A stretch of DNA of 64,000 bases from Dyella sp. AtDHG13 (GTDB taxonomy: Bacteria > Pseudomonadota > Gammaproteobacteria > Xanthomonadales > Rhodanobacteraceae). This document shows, piece by piece, positions 30,176-38,321 of this stretch. A program made the position numbers and the translations under genes. The notes beneath the pieces were generated by a model that was not told where the DNA came from, did no database searches, and saw nothing but the letters and a program-made list of their open reading frames with translations. Numbering within the stretch: position 1 is the first letter of the stretch; each line of letters starts with the position of its first letter. The stretch lies in NCBI RefSeq assembly GCF_003201105.1, contig NZ_QICJ01000017.1, positions 23,187 to 87,186 on the forward strand, in the 5' to 3' direction.

Positions 30176-31357
30176 ATGCCCCGGCCCTCACTCACCGAAC
30201 GACTTGCCCAGCACAGCGCCGAACGCGCGCGTGCTGGACTGCTGCGACGCCTGCACACCATCGAACAAACCGATGGCCCGTGGGTCTGGCGCAACGGGCG
30301 CCAGCTGCTCTCCTTCTGCAGCAACGACTACCTCGGCCTTGCGCAGCATCCCGTGCTGGTCGACGCGCTCAAGCGCGCCGCCGACAGCGATGGCGTCGGC
30401 AGCGGCTCCGCACATCTGATCTGCGGCCATCGTTCCGTACATGCCGCGCTGGAAGAAGCTCTGGCGGAATGGACGGGACGCGAGCGCGCGCTGCTGTTCT
30501 CCACCGGCTACATGGCCAACCTCGGCGTGATGCAGGCGCTGCTGCAACGCGATGACGTGTGCGTGCAGGACAAGCTCAACCACGCCTGCCTGATCGATGG
30601 CGCGCAGTTGGCCGGCGCGGAACTGAAGCGCTATCCGCATGCCGACGTCGATGCCGCCGCGCGCCAGCTGTCCGCGCGCCCGGAAGCCGGCGCGCTGCTC
30701 GCCACCGATGGCGTGTTCAGCATGGACGGCGACGTTGCGCCACTGCGCGAACTGGCAGCGTTGTGTCAGCGCGAGAGCGCGAGCTTGATGGTGGACGATG
30801 CGCACGGCCTGGGCGTGTTCGGCGTGCGGGGCGAAGGCAGCGTCGCCGATGCCGGGCTTTCGGCACACGACGTGCCCGTGCTGATGGCGACGCTGGGCAA
30901 GGCGCTGGGCTGCAGCGGCGCGTTTGTCGCCGGCTCCGCCGAACTGATCGACGGATTGGTGCAGTCGGCGCGCACGTATATCTATACGACCGCCATGCCT
31001 CCCGCGCTCGCCGCCGCGACACTGGCCGCCGTGCGCCTGGCGCAGTCCGACGGCTGGCGGCGCGAGAAACTCCGTGCGCTGATCGCCCGCTTCCGCGCGG
31101 GCGCAGCCCAGCTCGGCCTGCCGCTGATGCCTTCGCCCACCGCCATCCAGCCGCTGCTGCTGGGCGACGCCACGGCGGCGCTGGTGGCCTCCGAAGCCTT
31201 GGAACGCGAGGGTTTCCTGGTTACTGCGATCCGTCCGCCCACGGTGCCGCAGGGCAAGGCCCGGCTGCGCATCACGCTGTCGGCAGCCCACGAGGAAGGC
31301 GACGTGGACCGACTGCTGGAGTCCCTGTCCCGGGTCCCGATGGGCCGCCCCGTATAA
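30176..31357 (+). CDS. bioF: 8-amino-7-oxononanoate synthase
   Basis: This PLP enzyme joins pimeloyl thioester and alanine in biotin synthesis. The 393 residues include [52 protein letters not shown] and [12 protein letters not shown] with PLP Lys242. The ATG at 30176 is used because the protein then starts just before the conserved LTERL segment. An in-frame ATG at 30143 lies inside the repeat-proximal sequence. Its stop overlaps an upstream in-frame ATG of the next gene. Confidence 0.95.
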   Translation: MPRPSLTERLAQHSAERARAGLLRRLHTIEQTDGPWVWRNGRQLLSFCSNDYLGLAQHPVLVDALKRAADSDGVGSGSAHLICGHRSVHAALEEALAEWTGRERALLFSTGYMANLGVMQALLQRDDVCVQDKLNHACLIDGAQLAGAELKRYPHADVDAAARQLSARPEAGALLATDGVFSMDGDVAPLRELAALCQRESASLMVDDAHGLGVFGVRGEGSVADAGLSAHDVPVLMATLGKALGCSGAFVAGSAELIDGLVQSARTYIYTTAMPPALAAATLAAVRLAQSDGWRREKLRALIARFRAGAAQLGLPLMPSPTAIQPLLLGDATAALVASEALEREGFLVTAIRPPTVPQGKARLRITLSAAHEEGDVDRLLESLSRVPMGRPV

Positions 31358-31386
31358 TGGCCGCCTTGCCGTCGTTCCTCCCCGCC

Positions 31387-32256
31387 ATGTCGATCATCAA
31401 CCTCTCCGCGTACCGCTTCGTCAGCCTGGACGACTTGCCGGCCCTGCGCGAACGCATCCTCGAACGCTGCGAAGCGCTGGCGCTGAAAGGCACCATCCTG
31501 CTCGCGCCCGAGGGCATCAACCTGTTTCTCGCCGGCCCGCGCGAACCCATCGATGCCTTCATGGACTGGCTGCGCACCGACGCGCGCTTCGCCGGGCTGG
31601 AGCCGAAGGAATCGATCTCCGACACGGTGCCGTTCGGCCGCATGCGCGTGCGACTGAAGAAGGAGATCATCACCATGCGCATGCCCACCATCCGCCCCGA
31701 AGGCGGCCGCGCGCCCTCCGTCGCGCCCGTGACGCTGCAGCGCTGGCTCGCGCAGGGACACGACGACGATGGCCGCGAAGTAGTGCTGCTCGATACGCGC
31801 AACGACTACGAAACCGATGTCGGCCTGTTCGAGAACGCGGTGGACTACCGCATCGCCAGCTTCACCGAATTCCCCGCCGCCCTCGCCGCCGACCGCGCAC
31901 GCTTCGAGAACAAGACGGTGGTGTCGTACTGCACCGGCGGCATCCGCTGCGAAAAGGCCACGCTGCATATGCAGGACATCGGCATCGAGCACGTGTATCA
32001 GTTGGAAGGCGGCATCCTGAAGTATTTCGAGGAAACCGACGGCGCGCACTGGAACGGCGGTTGCTTCGTGTTCGACGGGCGCGGTGCGGTGGACAAGGAG
32101 CTCGCGCCCGCCGCACTGCTCCCTCTCCCCGCCGGGGAGAGGGCTGGGGTGAGGGGTCAATCTAGCGAACAGCTCGCACGGAAAGACGCTTCCGCAAGCA
32201 CCCACCACTCACCCCAACCCTCTCCCCAACGGGGAGAGGGAGCACACAGCGCATGA
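31387..32256 (+). CDS. trhO: tRNA uridine(34) hydroxylase / rhodanese-domain protein, C-terminus extended by a repeat
   Basis: This TrhO (YceA)-family protein introduces the 5-hydroxyl on wobble uridine of tRNAs. [32 protein letters not shown] and the rhodanese active-site loop [12 protein letters not shown] with its catalytic cysteine are present. [10 protein letters not shown] near 225 is also family-typical. The core ends at about residue 245 ([15 protein letters not shown]). The last 45 or so residues (for example [22 protein letters not shown]) are translated from the family A repeat. The ATG at 31387 matches the family start; an in-frame ATG at 31357 adds ten residues. Its stop overlaps bioH (ATGA). 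Confidence 0.9.
   Translation: MSIINLSAYRFVSLDDLPALRERILERCEALALKGTILLAPEGINLFLAGPREPIDAFMDWLRTDARFAGLEPKESISDTVPFGRMRVRLKKEIITMRMPTIRPEGGRAPSVAPVTLQRWLAQGHDDDGREVVLLDTRNDYETDVGLFENAVDYRIASFTEFPAALAADRARFENKTVVSYCTGGIRCEKATLHMQDIGIEHVYQLEGGILKYFEETDGAHWNGGCFVFDGRGAVDKELAPAALLPLPAGERAGVRGQSSEQLARKDASASTHHSPQPSPQRGEGAHSA
32119..32243. repeat. Family A palindromic repeat inside the trhO 3' end
   Basis: The left copy CCCTCTCCCCGCCGGGGAGAGGG with GGGGTGAGGGG (32119-32157) faces the inverted copy ACTCACCCCAACCC with CTCTCCCCAACGGGGAGAGGG (32208-32241). The element is read through in frame as the last codons of trhO. Confidence 0.88.
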
Positions 32257-33023
32257 ACCTCCACATCGAAACCCACGGCCACGGCGAGATCCCCGTGGTG
32301 ATCCTCCACGGCTGGGCCATGCATGGCGGCATGATGGAGCCCTTGTGCGAGGTGCTGGCTGATCGCTGCACCATGCACGTGGTCGATCTGCCGGGCCACG
32401 GCTATTCGCGCGACAGCAGCTTGCCGCTGGAACCCTCCGCCTGCGTGCAGGCGATTGCGGAGCGCACGCCGCCGGGCATCTGGATCGGCTGGTCGCTGGG
32501 CGGCCTGATCGCCATGACAGCCGCCATCGAACATCCGCAGCATGCGCGCGCGCTGGGCGTGATCGACGGCACGCCGAAATTCTCGCGTGGCGAGGACTGG
32601 CCGCACGGCAGCGATCCCAAGCTGGTGCGCCAGCTCGCCACCGACCTGGAAACCGACTACCACGGCACGCTGGAACGCTTCATCGCCCTGGAGGCGATGG
32701 GCAGCCGCGACCCGATGGCGGAAGTGCGCCACCTGCGCGCGTTGATCTTCCAGCGCGGCGAACCCAACCTGCGCGTGCTGCAGGAAGGTATCCGCATTCT
32801 CGAAGCCACCGACCGCCGCGCGGACCTCGCCGGCCTCGCCGTACCGAGCGCATGGATCGTGGGCCATCGCGACCGCATCGTGCCACCGCCCGCCATGGCG
32901 TGGTCGGCCGCGCAGGCGCACGGCACGTACACGGAAATCGCGCATGCCGGGCATGCGCCGTTCTTCGGCTATGCCGGCGACGTCGCGAACGCGCTGACGC
33001 CGCTGCTGGACAGCTTTTCATGA
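32253..33023 (+). CDS. bioH: Pimeloyl-ACP methyl ester carboxylesterase
   Basis: This alpha/beta-hydrolase cleaves the methyl ester from pimeloyl-ACP, closing the BioC-BioH route to pimelate. In the 256-residue protein the catalytic Ser81 (GWSLGG), Asp207 (GHRDRIVP) and His234 (AGHAPF) fall close to the E. coli positions 82, 207 and 235. It overlaps both trhO and bioC by ATGA, so all three are translationally coupled. Confidence 0.95.
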   Translation: MNLHIETHGHGEIPVVILHGWAMHGGMMEPLCEVLADRCTMHVVDLPGHGYSRDSSLPLEPSACVQAIAERTPPGIWIGWSLGGLIAMTAAIEHPQHARALGVIDGTPKFSRGEDWPHGSDPKLVRQLATDLETDYHGTLERFIALEAMGSRDPMAEVRHLRALIFQRGEPNLRVLQEGIRILEATDRRADLAGLAVPSAWIVGHRDRIVPPPAMAWSAAQAHGTYTEIAHAGHAPFFGYAGDVANALTPLLDSFS

Positions 33024-33901
33024 CCGACTCGCATTTCGACCGCCAGCAGGTGCGCCGCAATTTCGGCCGCGCGGCGGACACCTACGAACAGCACGACGCC
33101 CTGCAGCGCGAAGTGCAGACGCTGCTGCTGGATCGCCTGGGCTTCTATCTGGAAGCACCCGAGCGCGTGATCGACGTCGGCGCGGGCACGGGCCGCGGTA
33201 CGGCGCTGCTGCGCAAGCGCTATCCGAAGGCGCAGGTGATCGCGATGGACCTGGCGCTGCCGATGCTGCGCACAGCGAAGAAAAACAACAGCTGGCTGAA
33301 GCCGTTCCAGCGCGTGTGCGCGGAAGCCACGGCGTTGCCATTGCCCGACCACAGCGTGGACGTGCTGCATTCCAACCTGTGCTTCCAATGGATCGACGAC
33401 CTGCCCGCACTGTTCGGCGAATGCGTGCGCGTGCTCAAGCCCGGCGGCCTGCTGGTGTTCTCCACCTTCGGCCCCGATACCTTGAAGGAACTGCGCGCCG
33501 CCTGGGCGGAGGCCGACCAGCAGCCGCACGTCAGCCGCTTCCTGGACATGCACGACCTGGGCGACGCGATGATCAACGCGGGCCTGCGCGATCCCGTACT
33601 CGATGTGGACCGCTACACCCTCACCTACAGCGAGCCGCGCCTGCTGCTCAAGGAACTGCAGGGCCTGGGCGCCACCAACGCCGACCGCGAGCGCGAGCGG
33701 CACCTGCTCGGCAAGAAACACTATCAGCGCATGCTGGCCGCGTACGAAACGATGCGCGTGGACGGCCGCATCCCCGCGACCTGGGAAGTGGTCACCGCGC
33801 ACGCATGGGGACCGCCGCCGGGACAATCGCGCCGCATGGCGGGCGGCGGTGAGATGGCGAGCTTCTCCATCGATAGCCTGCGTGGTTCGCGGCGACGATA
33901 G
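33020..33901 (+). CDS. bioC: Malonyl-ACP O-methyltransferase
   Basis: This SAM-dependent methyltransferase methylates malonyl-ACP to start pimelate synthesis. Of the 293 residues, VRRNFGRAADTYEQHDALQ near the start, the SAM-binding VIDVGAGTGRGTALL (about 50-64), and LHSNLCFQWIDDLP and FSTFGPDTLKELRAAW are diagnostic of BioC. It is the last gene of the cluster and is convergent with tag across a long hairpin. Confidence 0.95.
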   Translation: MTDSHFDRQQVRRNFGRAADTYEQHDALQREVQTLLLDRLGFYLEAPERVIDVGAGTGRGTALLRKRYPKAQVIAMDLALPMLRTAKKNNSWLKPFQRVCAEATALPLPDHSVDVLHSNLCFQWIDDLPALFGECVRVLKPGGLLVFSTFGPDTLKELRAAWAEADQQPHVSRFLDMHDLGDAMINAGLRDPVLDVDRYTLTYSEPRLLLKELQGLGATNADRERERHLLGKKHYQRMLAAYETMRVDGRIPATWEVVTAHAWGPPPGQSRRMAGGGEMASFSIDSLRGSRRR

Positions 33902-33908
33902 AGCGAGA

Positions 33909-33984
33909 AGTGAGTGAAGAGGAGTGAGAAGTGAGAGAAGAGCAACACGCCACCACTCTCACTTCTCACTCCTCTTTACTCACT
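33909..33984. terminator. Long stem-loop between convergent bioC and tag
   Basis: 29-base arms (33909-33937 and 33956-33984) pair with one mismatch around an 18-base loop. The arms are purine-rich on one strand (repeats of GTGAG/GAAG). It probably ends both transcripts although no long T run follows. Confidence 0.7.
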
Positions 33985-33991
33985 CCTGCCC

Positions 33992-34561
33992 TTAAACCTG
34001 TTTGTAGCGGAAACAACTCACGGTGTGATCGTTCACCATCCCCGTGGCCTGCATGAAGGCATAGCAGATGGTAGTGCCGACGAAGCGGAAGCCGCGCTTC
34101 TTCAGATCCTTGCTCATGCGGTCGGATACCGGCGTGCTGGCAGGCACGTCGCCTTGTCCCGTCCAGCGGTTGCGGATCGGCTTGCCATCGACGAACGACC
34201 ACAGGTAGCGGTCGAGGCTGCCGAGTTCGTCGATCACCTTGAGCGACGCGATGGCGTTGTCGCGCGTGGCGTAGACCTTCAGGCGGTTGCGCACGATGCC
34301 CGGATCGAGCAGGGCTTTTTCCAGCTCGCGGTCTTTCATCGCGGCGACGCGGGCGATGTCGAAGCCATGGAATACGCGCCGGTAGTGGTCGCGCTTGAGC
34401 AGGATGGTGCGCCATGACAGGCCCGCCTGCGCGCCTTCCAGGCACAGGAACTCGAACAGCATCCGGTCGTCATGCAGCGGCGAGCCCCACTCGGTGTCGT
34501 GGTAGTCGTGCATGTCCTCGCTGTTGCCCCAGGGGCAGCGCTGTCTTGTCTTTGTCGCCAT
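33992..34561 (-). CDS. tag: DNA-3-methyladenine glycosylase I
   Basis: This constitutive base-excision enzyme removes 3-methyladenine from DNA. The 189 residues include RCPWGNSEDMHDYHDTEWG (Cys9 and His21) and DHTVSCFRY at the C-terminus (His179 and Cys183), which together form the zinc site of TagI. AGLSWRTIL and GFRFVGTTICYAFMQATGMVNDH are family signatures. The stop lies 8 bases from the bioC-tag hairpin. Confidence 0.95.
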   Translation of the reverse strand: MATKTRQRCPWGNSEDMHDYHDTEWGSPLHDDRMLFEFLCLEGAQAGLSWRTILLKRDHYRRVFHGFDIARVAAMKDRELEKALLDPGIVRNRLKVYATRDNAIASLKVIDELGSLDRYLWSFVDGKPIRNRWTGQGDVPASTPVSDRMSKDLKKRGFRFVGTTICYAFMQATGMVNDHTVSCFRYKQV

Positions 34562-34564
34562 GCG

Positions 34565-34921
34565 TCACTCCGCGGCTTCGTCGCCGCGCTCCTTGCGAAA
34601 ACCGATCACCGCGCCCGCCGCTGCCGCGACCACCGCAAAGCCATGCCAGGGCGACAAGGTCGCATGCAGCCAGGCCATGCCCACCAGCAGGGCGATGGTG
34701 GCCACGGCGAACGTCCAGCCATGCTCGGGCTTGCGGAACAACAGCACCAGGCTGGCGATCAGCAAGAGCAGCGTGCCCAGCACGGTGGGAACCACTCGCA
34801 GCACGGCCACCTCGCCGGTCGGCACCATCGCCAGCAGCGTCGACAAGGGAAACAGCATGCCGACCACGGCCAGCAGCCCGATGACAGCGACCAGGACGTT
34901 CCTTGTGCGCGTTCCGCTCAT
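34565..34921 (-). CDS. Small membrane protein of unknown function
   Basis: This 118-residue protein has four predicted hydrophobic helices (VLVAVIGLLAVVGMLFPL, VVPTVLGTLLLLIASLVLL, TFAVATIALLVGMAWL, GFAVVAAAAGAVIGF) and charged ends. It ends 3 bases before the tag start on the same strand, so the two are probably co-transcribed. No family is recognised. Confidence 0.7.
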   Translation of the reverse strand: MSGTRTRNVLVAVIGLLAVVGMLFPLSTLLAMVPTGEVAVLRVVPTVLGTLLLLIASLVLLFRKPEHGWTFAVATIALLVGMAWLHATLSPWHGFAVVAAAAGAVIGFRKERGDEAAE

Positions 34922-35020
34922 GCGATTCCCCTGTAAGCTCGCGGGAGAACAGCGACGCTATCCCAGCCCCGCGCGCCGGACAAGGGCAAGGCGTCAAACC
35001 CTCGGGCCGAATTGAACGCC

Positions 35021-35917
35021 ATGACTTCCACGCCATCCTCACGCGGCGCCGTGCTGGCCCTGCTCGCGACCATCGTCATCTGGGCTTACAGCTGGGTGGT
35101 GATGAAGCAGGTGCTGCAGCATGCCGGCCCGTTCGACTTCGCCGCGATCCGCTATGTGCTCGGCGCGCTCGTGCTGTTCGGCGCGCTGCTGGCGACGCGG
35201 CAATCGCTGCGCCCGCCACCGCTGTTGTCCACGGTGCTGATCGGCCTGTGCCAGACCACCGCGTTCCAGGGCCTGGGGCAATGGGCACTCGTCAGCGGCG
35301 GCGCGGGACACGTCGCCCTGCTCGCCTACACCATGCCGTTCTGGGCCGTGCTGCTGGCGTGGATGATGCTGGACGAGGGCCTGACCTCGCGGCGCTGGCT
35401 CGGCCTTGGGCTGGCCGCCATCGGCCTGACCTGCATCATCGAACCCTGGCACGGGCTGGGAAACACCCAGAGCACCTTGCTCGCCATCGGCGCCGGCCTC
35501 GCCTGGGCGATGGGCACGGTGTTGAGCAAGCGCGTGTTCCAGCGCCATGCGCCATCCCCGCTGTCACTCACCGCATGGCAGATGCTGTTCGGGGCGCTGG
35601 GCCTGGTGCTGGTGGCGCTGTGCGTGCCGCAACGGCCCATCGAGTGGACCTGGGGCTTCATCGGCGGCCTGGTCTACAGCGTGGTGATCGCCTCCAGCCT
35701 CGCCTGGGGCCTGTGGCTGTTGGTGCTGCATCGACTGCCCACCGCCATCGCCAGCGTCGCCAGCCTCGGCGTGCCCATCGTCAGCGTGCTGCTGGCGTGG
35801 GCGATCCTGCACGAGCAGCCCACGGCCATGGAATTCGTCGGCATCGCCTTCATCCTGGCGGGCCTGATCGCCGTGAGCGGCATCGGCCTACGCGGCGTTC
35901 GCGCCGCGGGGCGCTAA
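35021..35917 (+). CDS. EamA/DMT-family transporter
   Basis: This 298-residue inner-membrane protein has ten hydrophobic helices in two homologous EamA halves (about 10-140 and 155-290), typical of drug/metabolite exporters. VIWAYSWVVMKQ, TAFQGLGQWALVSGGAGHVALLAYTMPFW and LPTAIASVASLGVPIVSVLLAW are characteristic. The ATG at 35021 is preferred over an in-frame TTG at 35012. The substrate is unknown. Confidence 0.9.
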   Translation: MTSTPSSRGAVLALLATIVIWAYSWVVMKQVLQHAGPFDFAAIRYVLGALVLFGALLATRQSLRPPPLLSTVLIGLCQTTAFQGLGQWALVSGGAGHVALLAYTMPFWAVLLAWMMLDEGLTSRRWLGLGLAAIGLTCIIEPWHGLGNTQSTLLAIGAGLAWAMGTVLSKRVFQRHAPSPLSLTAWQMLFGALGLVLVALCVPQRPIEWTWGFIGGLVYSVVIASSLAWGLWLLVLHRLPTAIASVASLGVPIVSVLLAWAILHEQPTAMEFVGIAFILAGLIAVSGIGLRGVRAAGR

Positions 35918-35951
35918 AATGTCGGGTTCACATCCCGCAGGAGACACCCTC

Positions 35952-36164
35952 ATGAACGTCAAGGACAGCAACGGCGCCGTGCTCGCGGACGGCGATTCGG
36001 TACAGGTCATCAAGGACCTGAAGGTGAAGGGCTCGTCGCAGACGCTCAAGCGCGGCACGGTGTTCAAGTCCATCCGCGTGGATGAGGACAATCCGGAGGA
36101 AATCGAGTGCCGGGATGGACGCTCGACGCTGGTGTTGAAGACGTGTTTCATCAAGAAGGTTTGA
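35952..36164 (+). CDS. Short PhnA/YjdM C-terminal domain protein
   Basis: This 70-residue protein matches the C-terminal SH3-like domain of YjdM (formerly PhnA): VKDSNGAVLADGDSVQVIKDLKVKGSS, then LKRGTVFKSIRV and STLVLKTCFIKKV. The N-terminal zinc-ribbon of full-length YjdM (about 110 residues) is absent. AGGAG lies 8 bases before the ATG at 35952. It follows the DMT gene by 34 bases, on the same strand. Despite the name, a phosphonate role is not established for this family. Confidence 0.88.
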   Translation: MNVKDSNGAVLADGDSVQVIKDLKVKGSSQTLKRGTVFKSIRVDEDNPEEIECRDGRSTLVLKTCFIKKV

Positions 36165-36208
36165 TGGCGGCGCAGGAGCCGATATCGCCTCACCGCTCCA
36201 TGCTTTAG

Positions 36209-36238
36209 CCGTCATCCCGGCGCAGGCCGGGATGACGG
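36209..36238. terminator. Family B palindrome acting as a probable terminator
   Basis: CCGTCATCCCGGC (36209-36221) and GCCGGGATGACGG (36226-36238) form a 13-base perfect stem around four bases, followed on the plus strand by TTCTTTTG. It lies between the convergent PhnA-domain and dehydratase genes. Confidence 0.6.
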
Positions 36239-36275
36239 TTCTTTTGAGGCGGTGAGGCAAGCGTGCCCGCTCACC

Positions 36276-37241
36276 TCACCACGGCAACGCCTCGATATCC
36301 ACGTTGCCGCCACTAAGAATCAGCCCCACGCGCTGGCCCTTGAAGCGCTCCGGCCGTTTCAGCACCGCCGCCAGCACCGTGGCGCTTGAGGTCTCCACCA
36401 CGATCTTCAGCTCGTTCCACACGAGCTTCATCGCAGCGATCACCTCCGCGTCGCTCACCGTGGTCACCTCGACGCGATGCATGCGCAAGGCATCGAAGTT
36501 CGTCTCGCCGATCAGCGTGCGCAGGCCGTCGCAGATGGTGTCCGGCACGAACGGCCCCACCCGCGCACCGACCGCCAGCGAGCGCGCGGCATCGTCGGCG
36601 CCCATGGGTTCGGCGCCGTGGATCTGCACGGTGGGCGCCACGCCGTGGGCCGCGATGCAGGTGCCGGCGATCAGGCCGCCGCCGCCGATCGGCGTCACCA
36701 CGATATCCACGCCGCCGGTCTGTTCGAGCAGTTCCAGCACCGCCGTGCCCTGCCCCGCCATCACGCGGGTGTCGGAGAACGGATGCACCAGTTCGGCGCC
36801 CGTCGTGCGCTGCACTTCGTCGGCCTTGGCTTCACGCGCCGCCTGCGTGGCTTCGCAGCGATGCAGGATGGCGCCCGCGCGTTCGATGGCCTGCAACTTG
36901 GTGCGTACGGCGCCTTCGGGCACGACCACGTGCGCGGGGATGCCACGCGTGGCCGCCGCCATTGCCAGCGCGTTGCCGTGGTTGCCGGAGGAATGGGTGA
37001 CCACGCCGCGCGCGGCCTGTTCATCGTCCATGGACCACACGGCGTTGCAGGCGCCGCGGAACTTGAACGCGCCGCCACGCTGCAGGTTCTCGCACTTGAA
37101 GTGGAGATCCGCGCCGGTCAGCGCATTCAGCACGGCGCTGCGCAGCACCGGCGTCACCACGGCGTAGGGCGCGATGCGCGCGGTGGCCTCCTGCACCTGC
37201 GCAAACGTCGGCAGGGCGGCACGATTCACGGAGGCGCTCAT
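36276..37241 (-). CDS. Threonine/serine dehydratase-like PLP enzyme
   Basis: This 321-residue fold-type-II PLP enzyme lacks ACT domains, so it is the catabolic or serine-racemase-like form rather than a second IlvA. PLP Lys60 lies in GAFKFRGACNA; SSGNHGNALAMAA and the phosphate-binding GGGGLIAG follow. Serine racemase, threo-3-hydroxyaspartate dehydratase and catabolic threonine dehydratase share this layout and cannot be told apart here. It overlaps the upstream galM-like gene by ATGA, so the two are co-transcribed. Confidence 0.87.
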   Translation of the reverse strand: MSASVNRAALPTFAQVQEATARIAPYAVVTPVLRSAVLNALTGADLHFKCENLQRGGAFKFRGACNAVWSMDDEQAARGVVTHSSGNHGNALAMAAATRGIPAHVVVPEGAVRTKLQAIERAGAILHRCEATQAAREAKADEVQRTTGAELVHPFSDTRVMAGQGTAVLELLEQTGGVDIVVTPIGGGGLIAGTCIAAHGVAPTVQIHGAEPMGADDAARSLAVGARVGPFVPDTICDGLRTLIGETNFDALRMHRVEVTTVSDAEVIAAMKLVWNELKIVVETSSATVLAAVLKRPERFKGQRVGLILSGGNVDIEALPW

Positions 37242-38242
37242 GGACCTTCGATCTCCACGCCACAGGCAAAACGGCGCTCGGCGCCGGGTTCGAGGCGGAT
37301 GGCATCCGCGCAATCGGGACGATTGAAGGCATCCGCCCAGCTTTCCATCGGCTCCAGCGCCACCGAGCGTCGTATGTCGCGCGTCACCGTGTCGGCGGTG
37401 AAGGCGAGCATGACGCCGGAGGGCTGCCATACGGCGATGGCGAGGCCGCTTTCCGGATCGCGCAGGCGCGTGCGCGCACGGCCGTCCACATCGCAGCGCA
37501 GGTCGGCAAAGGCATGGTTGAGTTCACGCTCGCCAATTTTCTGCAGCTGGCGGAAGTCGAGTTCGGGGCGTCCGGACAGCGGTGCGAGCGCGCCCTCACC
37601 CGCAATGGGAATGAAATCCTCGCCGGTGCGCACCACGCTGTCGGCGGGAATCTGCAGCTCCCAGCCTTCGATGGGCTGGTCCGACAGCTTGAAGTAGGGA
37701 TGCCAGCCGAAGAAGCACGGCGCGGCGTGCTCGCCCACGTTGCGCATCACCGCCTCGACGGTCAGGCCCGCGGCGTCGAGCGTGTAATTCACCGTCAGGT
37801 CGATGGCGAATGGGTAGCCGGGATGCGCGCCGGGCCGGATCGCCTGCGTGGCGAAACTGGCCCGTGCGCCCTGCGCGTCCGCTTCCAGCGCGGCAACCTG
37901 GAAATCGACGCCACGCACGAAGCCATGCCGCGCCGCGCGCGAATCGCCGGTGACGCCGGGCTGCAGATCGTACGGTTCGCCGTCGAACACGTAGCGCGCG
38001 TCGGCGATGCGGTTGGCGAACGGCACCATGATCGCGAAGCGGGAACTGGGCCGGGTATCGAGCTCGCCCGCGTCGCGGTAGCCGTCGGCGATGTTCCACG
38101 CCCCGTGCAGCGAGGGCACCTCGAAGCTCAGCAAGGTCGCGCCGCGGCGCGCGATGCGAACGCGGCGCCCCCTGGCGGCATCGCTCAGCACCACGATGCC
38201 GTGGTCGCCGACCTGTCCGCGTTCCGCAAGATACTCCGCCAT
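37238..38242 (-). CDS. galM: Aldose 1-epimerase family protein
   Basis: This 334-residue protein has the galactose mutarotase fold. RFAIMVPFANRIADARY carries the substrate-binding Asn-Arg; RHGFVRGVDFQV holds one active-site His, and FFGWHPYFKLSD the second His. It catalyses alpha/beta interconversion of aldoses. The gene name is by family, since YihR/YeaD-type epimerases look similar. It is divergent from pepN and overlaps the dehydratase gene. Confidence 0.85.
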   Translation of the reverse strand: MAEYLAERGQVGDHGIVVLSDAARGRRVRIARRGATLLSFEVPSLHGAWNIADGYRDAGELDTRPSSRFAIMVPFANRIADARYVFDGEPYDLQPGVTGDSRAARHGFVRGVDFQVAALEADAQGARASFATQAIRPGAHPGYPFAIDLTVNYTLDAAGLTVEAVMRNVGEHAAPCFFGWHPYFKLSDQPIEGWELQIPADSVVRTGEDFIPIAGEGALAPLSGRPELDFRQLQKIGERELNHAFADLRCDVDGRARTRLRDPESGLAIAVWQPSGVMLAFTADTVTRDIRRSVALEPMESWADAFNRPDCADAIRLEPGAERRFACGVEIEGP

Positions 38243-38321
38243 GCGCTTGTCCTTGTCCTGCCGGGAAAGAACCGCATGTTAGCCTGAGTCTTCTTTTGCT
38301 TCCGCAGTTCTGGCCCGCCCC

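Noticed and set aside
36276..37241. Considered as a second biosynthetic ilvA
   Set aside because: It lacks the C-terminal ACT-like regulatory domains and sits with galM rather than with ilv genes.
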